A stretch of 64,000 bases of DNA, taken from positions 46,766,042 to 46,830,041 of the forward strand of contig CM060734.1 of the NCBI GenBank assembly GCA_030704615.1, in the 5' to 3' direction. Both the position numbers and the translations under genes were made by a program. Below the pieces are notes generated by a model. It searched no databases, had not been told where the DNA came from, and saw only the letters and a program-made list of their open reading frames with translations. The stretch comes from Takakia lepidozioides (taxonomy: Eukaryota > Streptophyta > Takakiopsida > Takakiales > Takakiaceae). Positions 24,224-36,342 of the stretch are shown piece by piece (position 1 is the first letter of the stretch; each line of letters starts with the position of its first letter).

Positions 24224-27002
24224 TCCCAGGCAAAGGCCCAATTCGGCGTAAGCCTCCTCCAGAACCCACGTTAGTCAACCGAGTATAACTCTCCCAACAT
24301 CTTTCATTGTAACTGCCGATTTCGACTTCGACATCCAATAAGAACTAGATCAAACCTGCATTGCAAAATATCCCAACAATCATGTATCGAGGGAACTCTT
24401 CAAATGCCGTGAGGAATGGGTCTCAGCTGTAGCCTGTCCCTCAGGACATAATCTCCCGGGATACTACCCTCACGAAGTCAGGGGAGAGAATTGCTTGTAA
24501 CATCTAGACACTAACACAAAATAGGAGATCTTTTCATATATAGCTAGTGTTAAATATCAAACTCTCCCCCACATGCACATGCCAATCGCATTCCCCACTC
24601 GCCATAACACGAGTCCAAAGAGATCCAATCGGTTAACACAACATAAACACTGTTAGGACTCTCTCAAACCAAATCTCGCACAGAGCAAGAGAAGGAACGA
24701 ACTGAACCTCCGAAACATGTGAGAGTCTACTATCCATCAGATGGGGCACGCGCATGCTGCCACATGACTGTCTTTTATCGTTCTTCAATGTGCTGCCCCT
24801 ATTCGCAGCCAATTGTCTGTTTCAGTCTCTCTCGCGAGGGAGCCTGGTTAGGATGGCAACAAAAACACACCCATGTCCGCCCAATCACAATCCGTCTGTC
24901 TGCAATCCAAACTCTCAACACTCATCCCTGCAACCTGCTCTGCACAAACTCAAGAAGTAACAGTGCCCGATCGAAAGCACATGCTGCTGCCTACTCAGAG
25001 AGACAGAAAAAAAACACCAGCAATACCCAATTGTTGATCACCTTACAAAATACGCTAAACCCCGAGAATCTTTTGGAGCATCTCACAAACCCAAACTAGT
25101 ACGACTTTCAAATCTCGCTGCTTCTACATCCCGCAGCCTCGGAGCCCAACTTTTTGAAACAAGTAAGCCAACCCGATGGGCAGCTCAGACAGGCTCAGGG
25201 ATCCCACTGGCACACCCTGACATGCACCCCACCAAACCCTAATCCTTGCAAGAAGCGGGAGCGCCCCCGAAGACCGAACGGGCGCGTTACCCAGAGAAAG
25301 ACCCCTCTGCCACGTGCCATCTCCAAGGGGCACCCCCAATTAGGGCTTTTCTTTTTTAAGGGCTTTTCTTTTTCTTCACCCACTAACTTACTCAGGAAAA
25401 ATACAACATCGGACAGTCATTTCATCAGGCTCATTGTATTTCAATCCGTGTTTGTTTGTTTGTTTGTTTTGAGGAAAACTGAGCCAATCAACCCTTTTGA
25501 ACTAGCCATTGCGTCCGGGGGACGGAACGGGAGGTCGACGAAACCAACTGGGGATTGAACCCAAGACCCACGTGTAACTTAAAGAAAGGGGATAGAAACC
25601 CGAAGGGAAAATATTTATAAGACAAAAGAATTAGAGAAGGGCATACAGTTTTTTTTTTTTTGGAAGGGAAAGGCTATTTGCTTGGTCAGGGGCGGTTTCC
25701 CCTCTGTAAGCCTTCAGGGCCCTGTTTGGTGTTACTTAAAAGGGAAGGGCGGCGCCCATGAAAACTTTTCTTTAGGATTATTGGATTGAAGAAAAATCAA
25801 AAGCTTTATTTTCTTAGGGTTGGATATATATGTTAGGTTGTCTATCACTAATTTTGAGATTAATGGACCACGGAGTTGATAGGAGTTCAAATCATGTTAC
25901 CTAATTGCATAGTACTCTGAAATTGCATTATCTTCTTCCCTTTCACCTCTTTAGTCAAATAATGGAATTTCGGTATGTTTATTGGAGTGATTTGTATGGG
26001 GCAAAAAATCGCCAAATTTCGACCTAGCAAATGACCAAGCTACTTGTACAAAGGAATTATGGGGGATACAACCGGAAAAAATTATCATAATGCACCACTG
26101 GTGGAATATCAGGTGTCCCTTTGGACCCGTCAAAACATGCCACCTGTCTAAACATGCAAGCTCGTTGTTTTCGACACATGGAGCATACACAACCTGCCAG
26201 CGATTTCTTAAAAAATGAAGAAAGAACAATTATGCCAAATACTTCTCTTGTTAGTTTTAAAAATTCATGGCTATCCCCCATGCATACCTTAAGCTACGTA
26301 AAAGAAAGCTCTTTATATAAGACAAAAAAATTGTTAAATTTATGGTCTTGTTCCTATCATGGCTCATTCTCATATTTTGTACATGGGATGAAACCATTTA
26401 ATCCTTAAGGGCCCAAATCCCCACCACCCCCCCCCCCCCCCCAAATAGTGACATCTAGCAGAGTTAACTAAGGCTACACACCTACCTTTTTTGTTTTTGG
26501 TATGAAATTTGAGCTTTGACTAAACTATTTGATTTCCACTCTGCACTTTTAAAATGAGTCTCCAACTTTTCAGTCATCACTAGAAATTTTTTGGGATAAG
26601 AAGGTAGGTAGCGAACTTAATCATGTTGCTCTATCTTGTGTGCATAGGGTAAAAGCACCCCTCATGGTCCATGTGCCCCATACTGGCGCTCAAAAGTGTG
26701 CCCATGGTGCAAAAAAACATCCCCATTTTAGGAATGTGTCATGCTGGTGTGCTGTGATAGGCCACAAAGCTTATCCGAAATGAATGAACCACACCACACC
26801 TATGTTCCATTCTTTTTTTTTACCTTTGATTGTTTTTTATGAAGTTGCATTGGGACCAGTGCCGCCCTGCTATATAAAATTTGCTCCACCTTCTTGGGGC
26901 TCCTTTGGTGATCATGAAGTCACCGGGTGAATTGCTAGATCGATAGATTATCTGGATGTTTCAATTGATCCGCAGCGAGACGGACCACATGACCCCTCAC
27001 TT
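24224..27002. other. Intergenic, promoter side of ceramidase gene
   Basis: No gene recognised. It contains a short (TTTG)n run near 25455-25471, a B-box-like GGTTCAATCCCC on the minus strand near 25547-25560 (possible SINE scrap), and a 16-nt poly(C) run at 26427-26442. Open frames at 24719-25558 show no domain. Confidence 0.5.
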
Positions 27003-27117
27003 TACATTCAAATTATCCTAGGTAGATGAACTTCACTGAAAATTGTTCCACCTACAAAATAATAGGGCACATAAAGAGCTTTCCAATGGCATCTTTAAAA
27101 TGGTTGTAATCCAGACA

Positions 27118-27295
27118 ACCAGCATGTAGCCCAGCGGTAATGGGCACATACCACGTTGGATGTGGTTGTGGGTTCAAACCACCGTCTGGTGTGTCATAAA
27201 GGTGTTCACCTTCCTGCTGGAAGGCAGTAGTCCTTCGGGGTCAAGTGACACCATAAGTTACGCTCCCTTCGGGAGGCGTCATACTTTACTTTTTT
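27118..27295 (+). mobile_element. tRNA-derived SINE, nearly full length
   Basis: Head: TAGCCCAGCGG (A box) and GGTTCAAACC (B box) about 30 bp apart. Body: CTGGAAGGCAGTAGTCCTTC then GTCAAGTGACACCATAAG, ending in a T-rich run after GGCGTCATACTTTAC. The body is shared with 18062-18126 and, more diverged, with 27400-27500, which defines a repeated family. Confidence 0.75.
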
Positions 27296-27500
27296 GGTTG
27301 TAATCCAAGGTACCAATAACAATATCTTTGCCATGGACAACCAAGTTTGTAATCCAATGGAAATGACACATACCATCTCGGAAGTGGTTGTGGGTTCATT
27401 CCATCAATTGGTATCGCAAAGGTGTCCCCTTCCTGTTGGAAGGCATTTCTTGAGTTTAGCCCTTCAGAGCCAAGAGACACCATGATTTATGCTTCCTTCA
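27294..27500 (+). mobile_element. Diverged SINE copy
   Basis: Same order of blocks as the preceding SINE: GTGGTTGTGGGTTCA (B-box region), CCTTCCTGTTGGAAGGC, then GCCAAGAGACACCATGATTT. The A box is degenerate. Confidence 0.6.
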
Positions 27501-28027
27501 ACCTACTTACTTTCATGACAGGGCCAGATGTTAAATCACGAAATTGCTCTAGGTAGATGAACTCTAATGGAAATTGCTCCAACCACAAAAAGATGTGCCA
27601 CAATAAAGCGCTTACCAAAGGTGTTCTTTTTTTCCTAAAGAATATTTTATTTAACCCTTAAGGGCCAAGGAGACCCATTCGGGAAGTAAACTTTTCAATG
27701 TATTTTTTGCATATTTTAAATATCTTTTAATAGTTCCAACTTCATTTACATTTCTGAAAACATGGCCCACCTTCTCACATTGAAACTAGTAAATTTTATC
27801 GACTTCTTCGACCTATAGATAACGCTTGGGTCATGAAATTGGAGCATGCGAGAAGGGCCACGTAGAGTTGACTTTCTACGTGGCGAGACATAATGGGCCC
27901 ATAGTTGGGCTCACTCTAATTGTAACTTTTATAAATTCTACCATTGGACTAGTTTTAGTGTAAAGCAGGAATAGGGTGTCGTGGTGCCACACCATCGTCA
28001 GCCACGTCATCGTCGTAATTTTTCTGA

Positions 28028-28055
28028 CAATATATATATATATATATATATATAC
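28028..28055. repeat. (TA)n microsatellite
   Basis: About 26 bp of uninterrupted TA repeat. Confidence 0.9.
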
Positions 28056-28437
28056 AGAGCATTTTGAGGATGTTTTCTGCTGTAATATTGTTTTTTTCCT
28101 TTCGTCAACGTCGACATTTTTTTAAGCTACCCAAAAAAATGAATTTTGAAATTTTATTTTTCAAATATGTTCTAATATCAGTTTGTTCATTTCTTTTGTT
28201 GGCTCCTCCCTTAAGAGAGAGACCAATACACGGAGATGTTTTTCTCCTGATGTACCTTCTCCAATAAATAGCCATTTGCAATAGATTCTAGACTTTTCAA
28301 CCGCCCATTGTTATCCACCCATCCATTCAGGTTCTTGAGGAGAAGGAAAGTTTACCCTCCATTTTATATAAGCCATTGGGCATACACAAGAGGAAACGTC
28401 AGCCCTAGACCGACATGTCACGAAACACACCATACAC

Positions 28438-29171
28438 CACTACAACAGATCGCGGTATTTATCACTGCATATATAACTATCCCGCAGTCATAAACGATAC
28501 ATATGACTATCATAACTGTAAGTTGTGCATACCGCGTGAATAGAATGACTACATGATAGTTCAGTCAGGATGACTACAGTCAGGTGAACCAAACTGATAT
28601 GTCTCATTGCAGTCATATATACCATATTGCAGTCATATATTTATCTTTCGCTCATAACTCTACCGCGCCACGTGGCGAGTCGTAACTGCATTAAATAAAT
28701 AAATATTTTTCTAAATAAAAAATATGTTAGATGACACGTCGCACCACATTGCACCACGTGGCATGATGCATTTTTATAATAATAATAATAACCACATGGC
28801 AGCCCATCTAGGATACCACGTGCTATCTCTAACTCGTCTACTAACCCTAGGGCTATCATATCCATTTGATTGTACTTGGAGGAATTTGTAGTCATGGTTT
28901 TCCTGACTTTGATCATGATTGCACCATGTTTTTATATGAAATTGATCTCCCGCAATCGTCGATTATCAAATTAGTCGTCTGTATAATTACATGGCTCCGG
29001 AATGGGCGGAAGGCTGGTCAATGACAATTTTAGCTCACCACTCATAATCATTTCCATGACGACAGTGTACATTAATGAGGTTACATAGTCATGAGGATTA
29101 CTGGGAATTTTGTCATTTAGTGTGTATAATATATTATTATATATAATTAAAACACACGATCTATTGTAGTG
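28438..29171. mobile_element. CACTA-type non-autonomous element (MITE, copy 2)
   Basis: Begins CACTACAACAGATCG and ends with its inverted form (CACTACAATAGATCG read inward), 14 of 15 bases matching. Subterminal TAGTCAT/ATGACTA motifs recur near both ends and no coding frame is present. Flanks read CATACAC before and CATACAG after, a possible 6-bp duplication that is longer than the 3 bp expected for CACTA, so superfamily placement is tentative. Confidence 0.7.
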
Positions 29172-29215
29172 CATACAGGACATAGCAAGAATTGAACCCA
29201 CTTATCCAATTGAGC
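29165..29215 (-). mobile_element. tRNA-like SINE fragment
   Basis: The minus strand reads GGTAGCTCAATTGG (A-box-like) and, after a few bases, GGGTTCAATTC (B-box-like), with the middle of the tRNA-like part deleted. Confidence 0.4.
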
Positions 29216-30431
29216 TACCAAGCCGCAAGAGAAATTTAGGTTTAGGAAACCAGAGAGCCCGACGTTGTGCGTTGTTTCTTTCCTGGTGCTCTACACGATT
29301 TTTAGCGGGTTTTTAGCTTCTCTACGGGGCTCCTTCGGTCTTGTTCGCACGCTCGAGAAGCATCCCATATGTGTAGCGGTGTTTAGGTAATTTTTTTCTT
29401 CTCCACTTCAATTTTTTCAGTCCCATATGACCTATTCTCCTGTGCGGAGATGATTGTCCGCTATGTTCCATACTCTACCTCTCATTTTCTTGTTCTGGTT
29501 GGCATTTGTTTTGTGAGGTTTTTCATTTCCAGTTACTAGTATCAAGGGGCAAGATCTATGCATTATTGTTGTTGAGGCAGGAATAGAGTGCACGTGTGTA
29601 GATGCATAAATGAGTACATTTTTATTTTCTGATCATTTTTTATCTTTAGTCAGGCAGTTTCGGCATTCTACGGCCAAAACATGACAAATTGTTAATTATT
29701 TGGGAATCGTTGATAAAACACTTAGAAATTTAATCAGAGTCTAAACCGACCATGGAGAGGAACTCTGGCATCAAAATGACCATAGGAAGTTGCATCAACA
29801 GCATGTTATGCTACCAATTTGGTATCAATAGCGGCAAGTTGGGTCTGTTCAACCGTACCAGTACGACTGTTTGATGGCGGGTTGCGATCTGTCTGTTTTG
29901 CCTTTTTCTCATTTCACATAGTGATAGGACTTGGCAATTTTAGAGTTAGTTTGTATAGCGATGAAATATCGCAAAACAGCAGGATGTTGTATCGGAACTG
30001 CGGCAAGTGGAGACGACTTCAGAAGCAAAGTATGGGCGAACCAACGGTGCAGAGTTAGTTGGAGATGACTCATGAGCTTTCAGATCAAGTGGGAAGACCA
30101 GAGAGTCCCAAGAGCACCACCATTAGATTATTTTCCAATGAAGCATCAAAGTTTCATATACGACGAATCCATGAAGAACGACGTTTGGATTATGTTTTTC
30201 CAACTCCGATTGTCTTGAGAATTTTCAAGCTACTATGGAGGACCTAATCATAATTTATCACCAAGTTTTGTGATCTATGGTTAAGGTTAGCAATGGCACC
30301 GAATTACAAGGCCTAGGGCACTTGCGGCAATCGATTGATTGGTTTTCTATTTTATTCATTGGTGGAAAAACACAGATTCGCCCTAGAGGTTGTTTGGATG
30401 TGAAATGCCACCTAGCCATCTAAGTGGAGGA
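29216..30431. other. Unassigned region, possible LTR-element remnant
   Basis: No gene recognised. TTTGGTATCAATAGCGG at about 29818 resembles an initiator-Met-type primer site of plant LTR elements, but no LTR copy matching the upstream sequence was found. Confidence 0.3.
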
Positions 30432-31127
30432 TGAAGAAACATTTGTTAGTCCTCTTTTCATGATTTCCATCAAATCTTAGTTTATTTCATTCTATCATTT
30501 TTAAACTATAACTCCCTCTAGTTTATACTAGTTCAATATTATTTTCCAGTAGTTTATTAGGCCCATAATTAGTATAAAAGACAAGCAAGGCTCTCTTGTT
30601 CTTCACCTAGTTTCATTTGCTTGCTTGTCTCTTTTTTGGTGTTGTAGTCTAGTTGTTAGTATGGCTAGAGGAAGCTTATATCCTATAGAGTAGAGCTTGA
30701 GCTCACTAGTATTATGAAAGCATTTTAGAAGCTAAGGGGAGGGGTCCTAGCTTTTGTAGGCCTTTGAGCCATTTAGTATTCGTAAAGGAGGAGTTTGTGT
30801 ACACCAAAGAGTAGATGGAAGACTTGGAGACGAGTAGGAGAGCCGAGGGTGGACCGAATTGATGAGCACCAAAGAAGGGCCACAAAAAGTACCACGCCAT
30901 TGAGCCATTAGAGCACCACAAAGCACCACTTGCTCTTTAGGGTGATCCACCATTCCCCTTTGCATTTGATATTTGATATTTTCCAATTGTGTGTTCAAGA
31001 CAAGTCAAGAGTGGTTGTCTCATATTTGCTTTGAAAAAACCAGCCCTCTCTAAGTGGGAGGAGCTTCTTTGTTCTTATGTGAAGTTATGCATTTGTGAAA
31101 GGAGGAAAGACTCCATAAGGCTTCAAA
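30432..31127 (+). mobile_element. Possible copia-type LTR
   Basis: A purine tract AAGTGGAGGA is followed by TG, and a promoter-like TTAGTATAAAAGACAAGC lies at about 30569-30586, an LTR-like arrangement. It abuts the truncated 3' end of the hAT gene. No second LTR or target duplication was found, so this stays tentative. Confidence 0.3.
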
Positions 31128-32964
31128 CTATTCTTCTTGTGTTGATTTTCCATGTATCTTGTGACTAAATGGTAGAAAAAATCTAAGATTGTAGCACCTG
31201 ATAGCCTCAAGGGGAGGCCTTTCTACTTTGATACTCCGATATGCTGTCTCCCCCTGATTTGGAGGGGCCAATTTCATGATTGTCCGTATCAATCCCGCTT
31301 TCGCATCGACATCATCTCTCAACATGTTGTTGTCCAGTAGAAATGGATTCAACAATGCCCCAGCACCATGCAAGTCTGTAGTGGCCATTTTCCATCGTTT
31401 CACAAAAGCCGCCTCGGCCCTTCTCGCCAACTCTGCATCTAGTGAGAATGGAGGGTCTTTCAATGAAAATACGTGTTGTTGAAGGTTCCTCAATAGCAAC
31501 CATGCATTTCCCATAACTGGTTTCTTTCCATCAAACTCCCGTAACACAACAAGGGCTGGCTCCACCATGTGCATAAAATTCTCGCACTTGGACCAGAAAT
31601 CATCTGATCGAATGGTCTTTCTGACCTTTCGACTTTTGCTCAGTGACTTGTTCTTCCGAGAGTCCCGCAACGTCCGTACGTGGACGTCCCATTGTGGGTT
31701 AATAATAGTGTGCTCGAGCGCGGACCTCACAATCACCAACCTGTCCACCATCAGGAAGTTGGTGGCAAACCGAATTTCTCCTGGATTCTTTAGGCTGTAT
31801 TTTGGTTCGTGCCTCTGGTTTTGGATGAACTTCACAACAGACTTGGCCTGCTTCACAAGGTCTTTCACCCATTGCTCTTTTCCCCAATCTTCTAGCAGTA
31901 GGTCGAGGATATGAGCACAACATCCTTGATAATACATGTGAGGGTACTAAGCCAAAAGTAACTGGGCCATATTTCTCATGTTCGAGGTATTGTCCGTACA
32001 AATTTGCACAATTTTCTCCGGTCCAACAGAATCAATGGCTTTCGATACCACTAGAAACTGGTAACGTGCATCCTTCCGTTCCCCGGTTGTGTCAATAGCT
32101 CCTATAAATTGTTCCCCCGCTGGACATACGAGCATGATGTTGAATAATGGTCGGTTTATGACAGAGCTCCAACCATCGGCACATAATGTACTTCCATATT
32201 TTTGCAATGAATCCTCGGTTCGATCTGTTACTCGTTTTGAAAGGCCAATCATGGCCTCTTCCAAACAATCCCGTACGTAGAGCATTGTAAGGAGGTGGTG
32301 TGTACGTTCATTTTGACTCCGAAGTTGTTCTCACAGCTGAAAGAAACGATGGGAGCCGTGCCACGTTGAATGGTATGTTGGCCTCATAGAAAAACGTTGC
32401 CCACTTCTTATCTAACGCCCTCTTCACTGTCACGTTCAATCCCTCCAAAATGGATTGTTGTCGCAAGATTGTACTTCTTTGAGATCCTCTTGTATCTTGT
32501 GGTGTGATTGCATCTCGACCCCCCTGTCCCAATGTACCAGATACCTCGCAATAGTCCCTTTGCGTACAACTGAATGGTGCTTCCGGACGCAAACGTGCTG
32601 CTTCTGCATGAGGGGGATTAATCTCCTTACCGCAATTCGGTGTGTTGCCTTCTACAAGGTTCGCTTCCTCCAATGGCTCCGGAACAACCCCTCCACATTG
32701 CGCGAAATGAGCTTTCACCCGCATGGATGCTTTTGAGCATAAACCCACCCCAGGGTTTCAACCGTTGCAATCCTTGTACCCCAAATGAGCCAGCATCCGA
32801 TCTTTGCAATAATGCAATTTATTCCAACAAATCTTGCACTCAACACAGTCCCTTGTTTGCGGAACTCTTATGTACCAAGGGGTCCACTCATTTTTTATTT
32901 TGTAGAGGGATCCTACGGTAATAATGAAGAAAAAGAATAGTGGATCCAAGAGTGGATCACACAC
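31128..32964 (-). pseudogene. hAT transposase (BED finger + DUF659), decayed
   Basis: Read on the minus strand, a BED-type finger (VECKICWNKL then HLGY, about 32830-32890) is followed by a DUF659-like region (GSTLCADGWSS, CPAGEQFIGAIDTTGE, CTDNTSNM, 31947-32285). Then comes the hAT core (CCAHILDLLLEDWGK, RFATNFLMVDRL, DFWSKCENFM, to 31200). The frame is broken by TGA near 32758, by one frame change near 32300 and by TAG near 31947. The C-terminal hATC dimerisation region is missing; the coding sequence fades near 31200, where LTR-like sequence begins. The protein would have bound transposon ends and catalysed excision; this copy is inactive. Confidence 0.85.
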
Positions 32965-33339
32965 TTCAAGTGATCAAATGCGGTGTATGCCAACAGAATG
33001 GCATGAACAGGAAAGACCTCTCTTGTAGCCTCCTCTTGCGCACCACTCTCATATAAAGAACGGTGTACGTCCCAACTCACAAAAGTGGATGCCACAAGTG
33101 AAGTAAGAAGGTGTCTCCACGAAGAGCTTATATACTGTCCCAGCCTCCAGGCAACCGTTGCCACACACTCGGGCGACCGCCAAGTACTCCCAACGGTGTC
33201 TGCCACGTCAGCGGCGACCATCTTTCAGCGGTCGCCCGACCCCCAGCCCCTCCCCGCAAGGCCACCGGCGGAAGGCAGAAGCCCCGCCCCCCCTGGCAAC
33301 CGTACCTGTGATTTAACTGTGTACCCTAAAACCTTTCAA
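32965..33339. other. Spacer between hAT gene and satellite
   Basis: Contains GGCGACCGCC (about 33173-33182) and GCGGTCGCCC (about 33229-33238) as a separated inverted pair, the same motif as the palindrome array at 34678 and beyond. It may be part of the terminal region of the hAT element. No gene was seen. Confidence 0.4.
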
Positions 33340-34668
33340 CCAATTTTCATAGACCTGATAATTGACAGGTACTCGTGAGAAGGTATATCTATGTCCAACA
33401 CAATCGCAAAAATTGAAAGCAATCCAAAATCATTTGAACATCGAACGATGGGTTCACCCTTTGAATCAATTTTGATTGACCTGATACTTGAGAGAAGCCT
33501 GTGACAAGGTATGTCCAACACAGGTGCAAAGATTGAAAGCAATCACAAATTCATTTCACTAGGAAACGATGAGTTCACCCTCTCAACCAATTTTGATTGA
33601 CCTCATACTCAACAGGTACTTCTGACAACGTATGTCCAACACACTTGCAAAGATTGAAAGCAATGAAAAATCATTTTACCAGGGAACGATGAGTTCACCC
33701 TCCGAACCAATTTTGATTGTCTAATACTCAACAGGTACCTTTGACAAGGTGTGTCCAGCACACTCGCAAAGATTGAAAGCAATCAAAAATCATTTGAACA
33801 GCAAACGATGGGTTCACCCTTTCAATCAATTTTGATTGACCTGATACTCGACAGGTCCCTCTGATAAGGTATGTCGAACACACTCACAATGTTTAAAAGC
33901 AATCCAAAATCATTTCACCAGGGAACGATGAGTTCACCCTCTGAACCAATTTTGGTTGACCTGATAGTTGAGAGGAGCCTGTGACAAGGTATGTCCAACA
34001 CACTCGCAATGTTTAAAAGCAATAAAAAATCATTTGAATAGCGAATGATGGGTTCACCCTTTGAATCAATTTCAATTGACCTGATACTCGACACGTACCT
34101 TTGATAAGGTATGTCCAACACAATCGCAATGTTTCAAAGCAATAAAAAAATCATTTGAATAGCGAACGATGGGTTCACCCTTTCAATCAATTTTGAACGA
34201 CTTCATACTTGAAAAGAGCATGTGACAAGGTATGTCCAACACACTCGCAAAGATTGGAAACAATAAAAAATCATTTGACCAGCGAACAATGGGTTCACCC
34301 TTTCAATCGATTCCGATTGACCTGATACTCGACACATACCTCTGACAAGGTATGTCCAACACCCTCGTAATGTTTGAAAGCAATCAAAAATCATTTGAAC
34401 ATCAAACGATGGGTTCACCTTTTCAATCAATTTTGATTGATCTACTTGAGAGGAGCATGTGACAAGGTATGTCCAACACACTCGCAAACATTGGAAGCAA
34501 TCAAAAATCATTTGAACAGCGAACGATGGGTTCACCCTTTGAATCAATTTCGATTGACCTGATACTCGACACGTACCTCTGACAAGGTATGTCCAACACA
34601 CTCGCAATGTTTGAAAGCAATCAAAAATCATTTGAACAGCGAATGATGGGTTCACCTTTTCAATCAAT
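33340..34668. repeat. Satellite-like tandem array, 120-bp unit, 240-bp dimers
   Basis: GTTCACC recurs 11 times from 33452 to 34650 at spacings of 117-121 bp. Each unit also holds GGTATGTCCAACAC and AATCAATTTTGATTGAC. Two unit types differ in a segment (ACTCGACACGTACC against ACTTGAGAGGAGC) and alternate regularly from about 33964 onward, giving 240-bp dimers. Long minus-strand frames through the array are a by-product of the period being a multiple of 3. Confidence 0.92.
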
Positions 34669-34677
34669 TTTTACGCG

Positions 34678-34883
34678 GTCGCCAGTGGGGGCCTTGGGAC
34701 CGTCCGGCTCCCGGTCCCCATCGTTTATTTTTATTTTTATTTTTATTTTATACCCCTGCGGCAACTGTTGTGGCGGTCGCCGGTTAGGGGGTCGGGACCG
34801 CGAGACTTTCTTAAAATTTGTTTACACTTTTAGCGGTCCCTTTTATTTTGGTTTTAAAAAAAAACCCAGTAGGCGACCGCTAT
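34678..34883. repeat. GGCGACCGC palindrome array, left part
   Basis: Two ~97-bp units, each with GCGGTCGCC, then GGGACCG and a T-rich tail. The array stops in GGCGACCGCTAT at 34883, half of a palindrome whose other half resumes at 40045. Confidence 0.85.
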
Positions 34884-35329
34884 CACTACAACAGATGAGC
34901 GTTTTTATGACTGCAAATATGACTATTTTTTCAGTACTATATGCGTTCATGACTACATGACTCTGAAGTGAAAAAAAAACGGCATGATAGCGACTAGTCT
35001 TTAGGACTACATTTTGTAAGTCATAGCCGTGATTGCATGCGTGGCACCTGGAGTCATGCAGAGGAGAGTGATGTAGTCATATCTCTATCATTTACATATG
35101 ACTAACTATATGACTACATTGTCTGCTGAGCGTTGCCTACATGGAGAGGCTTCAGTGGAACACGTGCACCACTGCGCAAGCGACATGTCACGCATTCGTG
35201 AGGGGATCATATGACTATATGTCTGCAGAGCGATGCCTACATGGAGAGGCGCCGGATGGACACGTGCGCCACTACGGATTTAACACGTCATTTTTGAATT
35301 ATTTTTTAATATTTATTTTGAATTTTAGT

Positions 35330-36342
35330 AAATCAAATTACAAAATTATAAAATTTAGATTATTAATTGATTTAAATTTTTCATTATATTTTTGGGAAAA
35401 TATAATGGAAGGCCAACGAGGCTTGTACAAGTCTTGTAAATCATATTACAAAATTCCAAATTGGACAAGCATAAAAATTAAGCAAACCGATACAAGGGCA
35501 AAAGTTTTTTAGTACTACTACAGTTCTGGTATATTACAATGAAGGACTCTATTTACAACTATCGAATGCAATACTCCGTACAATTGCATTTGGCCAACAA
35601 CTCCGAAACGAACTTGGTGGCAGTGTGGCAGTCACCACACACCCGAAGATTCTTCACGAGATGGAGAGACATCCCTGCAGCTCATCAGCCCAAAACCTCG
35701 ATTGTCCCACCATTGACTGGGGTCAGAAAAGTTCCACAGCTTCTCCTCGTCTCTGTTACCTATTTTTGGATACTTTCTTGTTGTCACGTTGGCAATTTCA
35801 TGTCAAAGTCATTCCAAACTATCAAAGGTTCACTCAACCAGCTAACTTGAAGAATTCATAATGAAAATTGAGGGCCGATTCTGATAAGAGGGAAAAACAG
35901 GGTGAAATGTGTTGAAGAATGTGCCTTGATTAACAGTGCGTGATTTGATCAATTGTGTCACTACTGCTGCGGCTTCCAGTTGACCATCTATTCATGCAGG
36001 TTTCTTGTACCTATCCTTCCACAACGAATCATAGGTAATCTGGAGCATGAAATTCGGCCCTCTTGGATGAATCTGGACCCACACTCTATCCCTGCTCCTT
36101 CAGCTATCCATGCCTCTGCACAAATCATGCATACATCCTCGCCTTGCTGCTAGCAGCTGACAATGACAGCCTAGAATTGTTCCAGCAAACACCCCAACCC
36201 TACTTATCACACTAGTTCATATGCTCAATTGCATCTGTTACTCTCTATAATCCAACAGGCGTTCACGTTCTTGCCTCGATTGTCCCACCATTGACTGGGT
36301 TAGAAAAATATTCATTCCACAGCTTTTCCTCGTCATTTGCCC
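35330..36342. other. Non-coding part of the 5.2-kb element
   Basis: AT-rich sequence (35280-35520), then sequence with CGATTGTCCCACCATTGACT at about 35699, repeated at about 36277 just before the PPR block. No protein was recognised. Confidence 0.5.

Larger units (their letters stand above)
27003..27620. repeat. Diverged duplicated segment holding two SINE copies
   Basis: TAGGTAGATGAACT followed by AAATTG.TCCA.C.ACAAAA occurs near 27020-27060 and again near 27550-27590, and each copy lies beside a related SINE-like unit (27118-27295 and about 27294-27500). This suggests an old local duplication, or two insertions in a repeat. Confidence 0.5.

Noticed and set aside
29805-30250. LTR-element primer site TTTGGTATCAATAGC followed by short frames
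   Set aside because: No LTR pair could be found around it, and the short frames have no gag features; kept only as a remark.
34203-34667. Long minus-strand frame through the 120-bp satellite
   Set aside because: The frame stays open because the period is close to a multiple of three; its translation is a plain repeat of the satellite and has no domain.
33340-34668. CRISPR array
   Set aside because: The repeats are contiguous 120-bp units with no unique spacers, in a plant nuclear context.
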